26,165 bases of DNA from contig DJHK01000007.1 of NCBI GenBank assembly GCA_002433065.1, positions 72,801 through 98,965 on the forward strand, written 5' to 3'. Shown here in pieces: positions 22,235 through 26,165 of the stretch. A model generated the notes under the pieces. That model saw only the letters and a list, made by a program, of their open reading frames with translations, had not been told where the DNA came from and ran no database searches. Each line of letters begins with the position of its first letter. Position 1 is the stretch's first letter. Source of the stretch: Chloroflexi bacterium UBA6622. GTDB lineage: Bacteria; Chloroflexota; UBA11872. The translations under genes were made by a program, and so were the position numbers.

Positions 22235-23377
22235 CTAGATATACGCGAGCATTCCGTCCGCTTTTGTCGGGCGACCTCGTCGCCACGCGACATACGGATA
22301 TTTTTCAAGAATCCCTTCCGTGAGAGCCACCCCTAAGCCGGGGCGATCTGGAATACATGCGTAGCCGTCCTGCAGACGAATTGGGGCATCCAGCACTTCC
22401 GCTCGGACGCCAGCATCATCGACCTGGTATTCGAGGATTAGAAAATTGGGAGCAGTGGCCGCAAAGTGCACATTAACCGCTGTAGCTAAAGGCCCGAGCG
22501 GATTGTGGGGAGCAACAGACACATAATGAGCTTCTGCCATTGCTGCAATTTTTTTCATTTCGGTTAGCCCACCCGTCACACAGACATCCGGTTGGATAAT
22601 GTCGGCACCACCGGTAGCCAGAAGCTGCTGAAACTCAAACTTGGTATACAAGCATTCCCCCGTGGCAATCGGAATGGGTGACTTTCGAGCAACCTTTGCT
22701 AACGGTTCGAATTGTTCTGGCCGCACCGGCTCTTCGAAAAACATGGGTCGATACGCCTTGATTCGCTCGGCCATCTCAAGTGCGCACGCTGGTTCAAAAA
22801 TCTTGGCGTGTGGATCAACACCGATATCGATTTCATCACCCACGGCATCCCGAACCGCAGCCATCCGAGCCTCCGCGTCATCAAGATGATGTGCCCACGG
22901 CTCAGCATCCCGCCCCCCAGCAACCGGGCTGATTTTCAAGGCCGTGAAGCCATAGGTTTCGATGAGCCGTTTCGCGTGTTGGCCTAGCGCTTCCGGCGTG
23001 TCACCACGTGCTGACTGGTATACCCGAATACGGTCACGAACTTTGCCACCGAGCAACTGGTAGACGGGGACGTCCAGCGCCTTCCCCTTGATATCCCACA
23101 ACGCTTGATCAATGCCACTAATTGCGGAAGTGATGACAGAGCCCGTCGGGAAACGACTCCCAGCATATAGTTCGTGCCAAATGCGCTCACCGTCGAACGG
23201 ATCGAAGCCAAGCAGCCACTCTTCAAAATATCGAACCGTCTCGGCAACAGCCTTGTCGGGACCAACCGGATAGGCTTCACCGATACCGGTTACATCGGCA
23301 TCCGTTCCCACTTGCACAATGGGCCAGTTCCGGCTGCCGTCATTAATAAAACTACAAGTCACACTCGTGATTCGCAT
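22235..23377 (-). CDS. Enolase-superfamily acid-sugar dehydratase (galactonate-dehydratase-like)
   Basis: This 380-residue mandelate racemase/muconate lactonizing enzyme family protein has metal ligands Asp188 (GVDPHAK), Glu215 (FFEEPV) and Glu241 (ATGECLY). His190 two residues after the first Asp gives the DxH pattern seen in D-galactonate dehydratase, where that His is the general acid. The His-Asp dyad is represented by Asp264 (QPDVCVTGG) and His291 (VAPHNPLGP). The N-terminal capping domain has GIGEAYPVG and SGIDQALWDIKGKALDVPVYQLLGG. It should dehydrate a sugar acid to a 2-keto-3-deoxy acid, though the exact aldonate is unknown. GGAGG (minus strand, 23390-23386) 8 bases upstream of the ATG fixes the start, removing 10 residues of open frame. 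Divergent from the unknown gene at 23488. Confidence 0.92.
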   Translation of the reverse strand: MRITSVTCSFINDGSRNWPIVQVGTDADVTGIGEAYPVGPDKAVAETVRYFEEWLLGFDPFDGERIWHELYAGSRFPTGSVITSAISGIDQALWDIKGKALDVPVYQLLGGKVRDRIRVYQSARGDTPEALGQHAKRLIETYGFTALKISPVAGGRDAEPWAHHLDDAEARMAAVRDAVGDEIDIGVDPHAKIFEPACALEMAERIKAYRPMFFEEPVRPEQFEPLAKVARKSPIPIATGECLYTKFEFQQLLATGGADIIQPDVCVTGGLTEMKKIAAMAEAHYVSVAPHNPLGPLATAVNVHFAATAPNFLILEYQVDDAGVRAEVLDAPIRLQDGYACIPDRPGLGVALTEGILEKYPYVAWRRGRPTKADGMLAYI

Positions 23378-23385
23378 ATCGCACC

Positions 23386-23390
23386 CCTCC
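23386..23390 (-). promoter_or_regulatory. Strong Shine-Dalgarno site of the GalD-like dehydratase
   Basis: GGAGG on the minus strand ends 8 bases before the ATG at 23377, and decides that start over the longer open frame beginning at 23407. Confidence 0.8.
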
Positions 23391-23487
23391 GATGCAACCG
23401 ACCGCATGGGAGCCTACCGCGTACTGGCGAATCCCCTCGGAAACACCGGTATCCTCACGGGACCTCTCACCACGCAGGTTGCTTCGC

Positions 23488-24342
23488 ATGATCGATTTTT
23501 CCAGATCATTTCTAACCTGGACCCACCATCCGTTCACGCCCGACCCCATCTACAAGTATCCAGGAGGGCTGTTGGCTGACCGAGGAGACGTCATCAGTGT
23601 TCGACTAAAAGCCGACGCCCGCCTTGAAGTCCGTCCGGACCACGGCACTCCCTTTACCTGCTACGTCATCGCTCCCTGTCGGACCGAATACACCATCGTC
23701 ACTGAAAACCTGTTTCAAATTCCGAGCGGTGAATTTAGAGGGGTCTACTCGGATTCGATCCGGATCCCGATCGCCAAACGACCCTCTACCGAGAAGGAGC
23801 ACGTGCATCGAAGCCCTATTTCCGAAGGATTTGCCGGATTCACCATCGACATCCATCACTTCCAAGCATCTGACCCCGTACTAACCGCCTCTGACGTCAT
23901 CACGGCAACAAAAGACGCTGCGCTTATGAACGCAACCTGTGTCTACCGAGAAGAAGACCTGGGCCTCACCATCACGGTCGAGTTCCCTATTGAATTGATT
24001 AATTACGACGAAAGCAACGAGACCTTCCAAGTCTGCACGGAACCATTGATCCTGCCTGACCTCACAACGTGGGACGGCACAGGTCTCGACCGCGTGTTCT
24101 TGACCGCGGTAGCGTTCAGCACGTTCGACCAAGCCGAATTTATCCTCCGCCGTGAAATCAATGCTGATGAGCGTGAACTACCTTGGTACCACGAGGTCCG
24201 CGGACGCGACCGACACGAAGTCCACAAGGGTGCGACGGCCTCAACCCAACACCGTCTCCAGCGGCCTTTACCGTTGGTATTCAACGAGGTCTGGACCCAA
24301 AAGACCGACATCACAATCACCCGGGCATCTGGCGCCAGCTAA
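23488..24342 (+). CDS. Uncharacterised protein, 284 residues, beta-rich
   Basis: I do not recognise this family. The sequence starts MIDFSRSFLTWTHHPFTPDP and continues with many short, alternating hydrophobic stretches (VISVRLKA, FTCYVIAPC, YTIVTENLFQI, GFTIDIHHFQ, LGLTITVEFPIEL, VFLTAVAFSTF), which suggests a beta-sandwich or barrel. No signal peptide, metal motif or nucleotide-binding loop is obvious. The ATG at 23488 is chosen because the longer frame from 23392 runs back over the dehydratase leader. It is divergent from the GalD-like gene (110-base gap) and followed after 65 bases by a Gfo/Idh/MocA gene in the same direction. That suggests a role in the same sugar-acid pathway, perhaps as a lactonase, mutarotase or binding protein; this is only a guess. 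Confidence 0.7.
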   Translation: MIDFSRSFLTWTHHPFTPDPIYKYPGGLLADRGDVISVRLKADARLEVRPDHGTPFTCYVIAPCRTEYTIVTENLFQIPSGEFRGVYSDSIRIPIAKRPSTEKEHVHRSPISEGFAGFTIDIHHFQASDPVLTASDVITATKDAALMNATCVYREEDLGLTITVEFPIELINYDESNETFQVCTEPLILPDLTTWDGTGLDRVFLTAVAFSTFDQAEFILRREINADERELPWYHEVRGRDRHEVHKGATASTQHRLQRPLPLVFNEVWTQKTDITITRASGAS

Positions 24343-24407
24343 CAAATCCGGGCACACTCATAGCATGTTACGGCCACCAAAGGTGGCGTAGATCGTGGGA
24401 ACACGCT

Positions 24408-25499
24408 GTGGCAGACCAAATTCGCGTCGCGTTAATAATCGAACCAACAGGCAATCATCTGAACTCGCAATACGGAGCGCTCAAGAATCCGGAAGTGGGC
24501 GAAGTCGCAATTCTTGATCCTACCGGTGAGACATTGGCGGCCGCGAGTGAAGCGGTTGGCGACCGCGTCACTGCTACCTACACAAGTCCTGAGCAGTTGT
24601 TCAACGAGTTCAAGCCCGCCGCTACCCTGGTCACAATGGAGGCTTGGCGGATGCCTCACATGATTGAGACATCACTCGAAGCTGGGTGTCACGTATGGCA
24701 CGAGAAACCAGGATTCGTAGACATTGAAGACTATCGGCGACTTTATCGCAAGGCGCAGGAATCCAACCTTAATCTGACAATTGCTTACACGACGCGCCAG
24801 CGACCCATCGTGCAGCAAGCACGACAAATTGTTCAGGAAGGATTACTGGGAGATCTGTTTGCGTGCCAGGCGTGGTTCGTGGCCGATCATGACCGCACAC
24901 ACGACTGGGAAACGTTGCAGGGTGGATGGGTCTTCGACAAGGCTCGCGCTGGCGGAGGCAACCTGACATTCCTCGGCTGCCACTACCTCGATCTCATGCG
25001 ATACGTTACAGGGGATGACTTTGTTTCGGTAAGCGCGCTGACACGTGTCGTTGGTGGGGAACCCCTGCCAGTTGAAGACGCAGCCGCCGTAACGCTCGAG
25101 TTTTCGAAGGGAATGATCGGAAACTTGAACTGCGGTTACTACACGAGCAAGTCTGAATATGGCTCCGGTAGACATTTTGGGTTTTTGCTATGGGGTCGTG
25201 ACGGTTGGCTGCGCTTTAACCCCCAAGGCTCGCGACGCGGAGACCCATTGGAATGGATGTCCCACACCGGCATCCATGCCGGTGCACCACATAAATCATG
25301 GACGTTCGATGCTGAAGCGGCGACCCAAAACGAGTACGACCTCACGACAAGTGCCTTCTTTCAGGCCTGTCTTGATGGCACACCACCTCCGTTAGAAAAC
25401 GAAGCCGGGATGTGGGTTAACGAAGCTATCCAAGCAGCGTATCGAGCAAACGAGACCGGGCAACGTCAGCCTGTCGCGATTCCTGCAGCTCGGCGCTAA
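24408..25499 (+). CDS. Gfo/Idh/MocA-family oxidoreductase
   Basis: This 363-residue protein has the EKP motif intact (HVWHEKPGFV, Lys100) and the C-terminal domain pattern AGGGNLTFLGCHYLDLMRYVTGDD. It should act as an NAD(P)-dependent sugar or sugar-acid oxidoreductase. Its N-terminus is odd. The first strand leads into ALIIEPTGNHLNSQ instead of the Gly-x-Gly-x-x-Gly/Ala dinucleotide loop, followed by EVAILDPTGE, where an Asp ends strand 2. Nucleotide binding may therefore differ. The start is GTG at 24408, giving VADQIRVALI; an in-frame ATG at 24183 would lie inside the previous gene. It ends 25 bases from the convergent AAC(3)-like gene. Confidence 0.87.
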   Translation: MADQIRVALIIEPTGNHLNSQYGALKNPEVGEVAILDPTGETLAAASEAVGDRVTATYTSPEQLFNEFKPAATLVTMEAWRMPHMIETSLEAGCHVWHEKPGFVDIEDYRRLYRKAQESNLNLTIAYTTRQRPIVQQARQIVQEGLLGDLFACQAWFVADHDRTHDWETLQGGWVFDKARAGGGNLTFLGCHYLDLMRYVTGDDFVSVSALTRVVGGEPLPVEDAAAVTLEFSKGMIGNLNCGYYTSKSEYGSGRHFGFLLWGRDGWLRFNPQGSRRGDPLEWMSHTGIHAGAPHKSWTFDAEAATQNEYDLTTSAFFQACLDGTPPPLENEAGMWVNEAIQAAYRANETGQRQPVAIPAARR

Positions 25500-25524
25500 C
25501 CATGACCGGGCAGCGCATTCAGCC

Positions 25525-26165
25525 TTAAGGCCCAGTGTAAATCGCATTCGGATCGAGAACGGAAAGATCACCACGTTCGAGTTCGAGCGTAGCGCCGTAT
25601 TGCAGTGACGTCACCGAGCCACCCTGCTTGAGAAAATAATTGGGGTCCTCAGCCAACTTACCAGCCGCAAAGCCACGCATTTTGTCACCGGGAACCAGCC
25701 GTCCGACCGCATTCGCGACAGGACCAGCCTTAACGATCCCCGCATCTTCCATAGCCTGACCCAGTCGATTGAAATCGTAGCCCGGATAACCTGTAGCTCT
25801 CGGATAAACGGTGCTTGCAAGAGTTGTGCGAACCCCATCCTCATTCAAATATTCCCGTTGTATCGATTGAACACTTCGGTGCCGAAGCCCAAATTCGATC
25901 TCCAGCACGTGAACTGCGGTGAAGCTTTGATATGTCACCCCTAGCAACAAAAACTTCCCGCCGAGCTGAATCACCTTCGCCAGCGGACTTTCCGAATCCC
26001 ACGCCGATTCCCCGTAACTTGCAAAGAGTTCAGGGGCCAAAGGGCCAATAACGCTAACGCTATGAGAGGCATGCACGCTCCGCCGTCGACCAGCCCGCCG
26101 GCGAATCTCTTCAGAGACTGCCCCCATCTCCGACGGTGTCTTGAGCACATCAAAGACGAACGAAG
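25525..26165 (-). CDS. AAC(3)-family aminoglycoside N-acetyltransferase-like protein (5' end outside window)
   Basis: The frame is open to the right edge, so the N-terminal part is missing; about 212 residues are visible. The visible start SFVFDVLKTPSEMGAVSEEIRRR matches the Phe-Asp-x-x-x-Thr-Pro-Ser-x-Met-Gly pattern of AAC(3). Next come RRRSVHASHSVSVIGPLAP (family: Arg-Ser-x-His-Pro-x-His-Ser), SPLAKVIQLGGKFLLLGVTYQSFTAVHVLE, and a C-terminal domain with YPGYDFNRLGQAMEDAGIV. AAC(3) enzymes acetylate the 3-amino group of aminoglycosides with acetyl-CoA, but many chromosomal relatives (YokD-like) have no shown resistance role. In HASHS, Ala replaces the usual Pro. A GTG at 26148 is internal, not the start. 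It is convergent with the Gfo/Idh/MocA gene. Confidence 0.85.
   Translation of the reverse strand, partial: SFVFDVLKTPSEMGAVSEEIRRRAGRRRSVHASHSVSVIGPLAPELFASYGESAWDSESPLAKVIQLGGKFLLLGVTYQSFTAVHVLEIEFGLRHRSVQSIQREYLNEDGVRTTLASTVYPRATGYPGYDFNRLGQAMEDAGIVKAGPVANAVGRLVPGDKMRGFAAGKLAEDPNYFLKQGGSVTSLQYGATLELERGDLSVLDPNAIYTGP

Noticed and set aside
24183..24407. Longer N-terminus for the second Gfo/Idh/MocA protein
   Set aside because: It would overlap the preceding gene by 160 bases in another frame and adds residues without family similarity; GTG at 24408 starts at the first Rossmann strand.
1..26165. Mobile element, prophage, toxin-antitoxin or defence island
   Set aside because: I found no transposase, integrase, terminal repeats, phage genes or known defence genes. 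The tRNA-Pro has no visible integrated element or duplicated 3' end next to it.

Overview
The window is ordinary, gene-dense bacterial chromosome of moderate GC content, with about 28 protein genes, one tRNA-Pro and short gaps. Many genes overlap by 1-11 bases. Strong Shine-Dalgarno sites are visible at only a few genes (16223+, 21843+, 23377-), and several genes need GTG or TTG starts. The gene mix (enolase-superfamily and mannonate-type dehydratases, FAH and HpcH enzymes, several Gfo/Idh/MocA proteins, a LarA-like racemase, DUF5069, small YtxH-like proteins) resembles organic-acid-degrading free-living bacteria such as Chloroflexota of the SAR202 type. That placement is inference; no marker gene here settles it.

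Left part (1-4340, all +): the end of a DUF4129-like membrane protein, three small single-helix membrane proteins, hypoxanthine phosphoribosyltransferase, an alpha/beta-hydrolase-fold protein that has lost its catalytic Ser and His, an FAH-family enzyme, and a protein made of two DUF5069 copies. The genes are tightly packed and look like one long operon. Two minus-strand genes follow: an HpcH/HpaI-type aldolase and an aminoglycoside-phosphotransferase-like kinase with a degenerate catalytic loop.

Centre (6815-10623, +): a compact operon of a LarA-family (DUF2088) nickel-type racemase, a DUF1537 four-carbon acid sugar kinase and a PdxA2-like dehydrogenase, followed by secG. The kinase/PdxA2 pair matches the known D-threonate route to dihydroxyacetone phosphate. 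Placing a LarA-type enzyme first suggests a C2 epimerisation step that would let another tetronate stereoisomer enter. I regard this as the most interesting system in the window.

10576-16045: a stand-alone PD-(D/E)XK nuclease with an apparent Fe-S cluster, a family 2 glycosyltransferase, tRNA-Pro(GGG), and a minus-strand lipid group made of cyclopropane-fatty-acid synthase, an acyl desaturase and a TIGR01777-type SDR protein.

16223-25499: a second catabolic region, in several short divergent and convergent units, with a UxuA-like mannonate dehydratase, a glutathione-independent formaldehyde dehydrogenase, a class IV aminotransferase overlapping a Gfo/Idh/MocA protein without the usual catalytic Lys, a large unrecognised protein with a small partner, a GalD-like acid-sugar dehydratase, another unrecognised protein, and a second Gfo/Idh/MocA protein. 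Together with the HpcH and FAH enzymes these suggest non-phosphorylative sugar-acid breakdown. The window ends inside an AAC(3)-family acetyltransferase gene on the minus strand. I see no CRISPR array, transposase, phage gene or rRNA.
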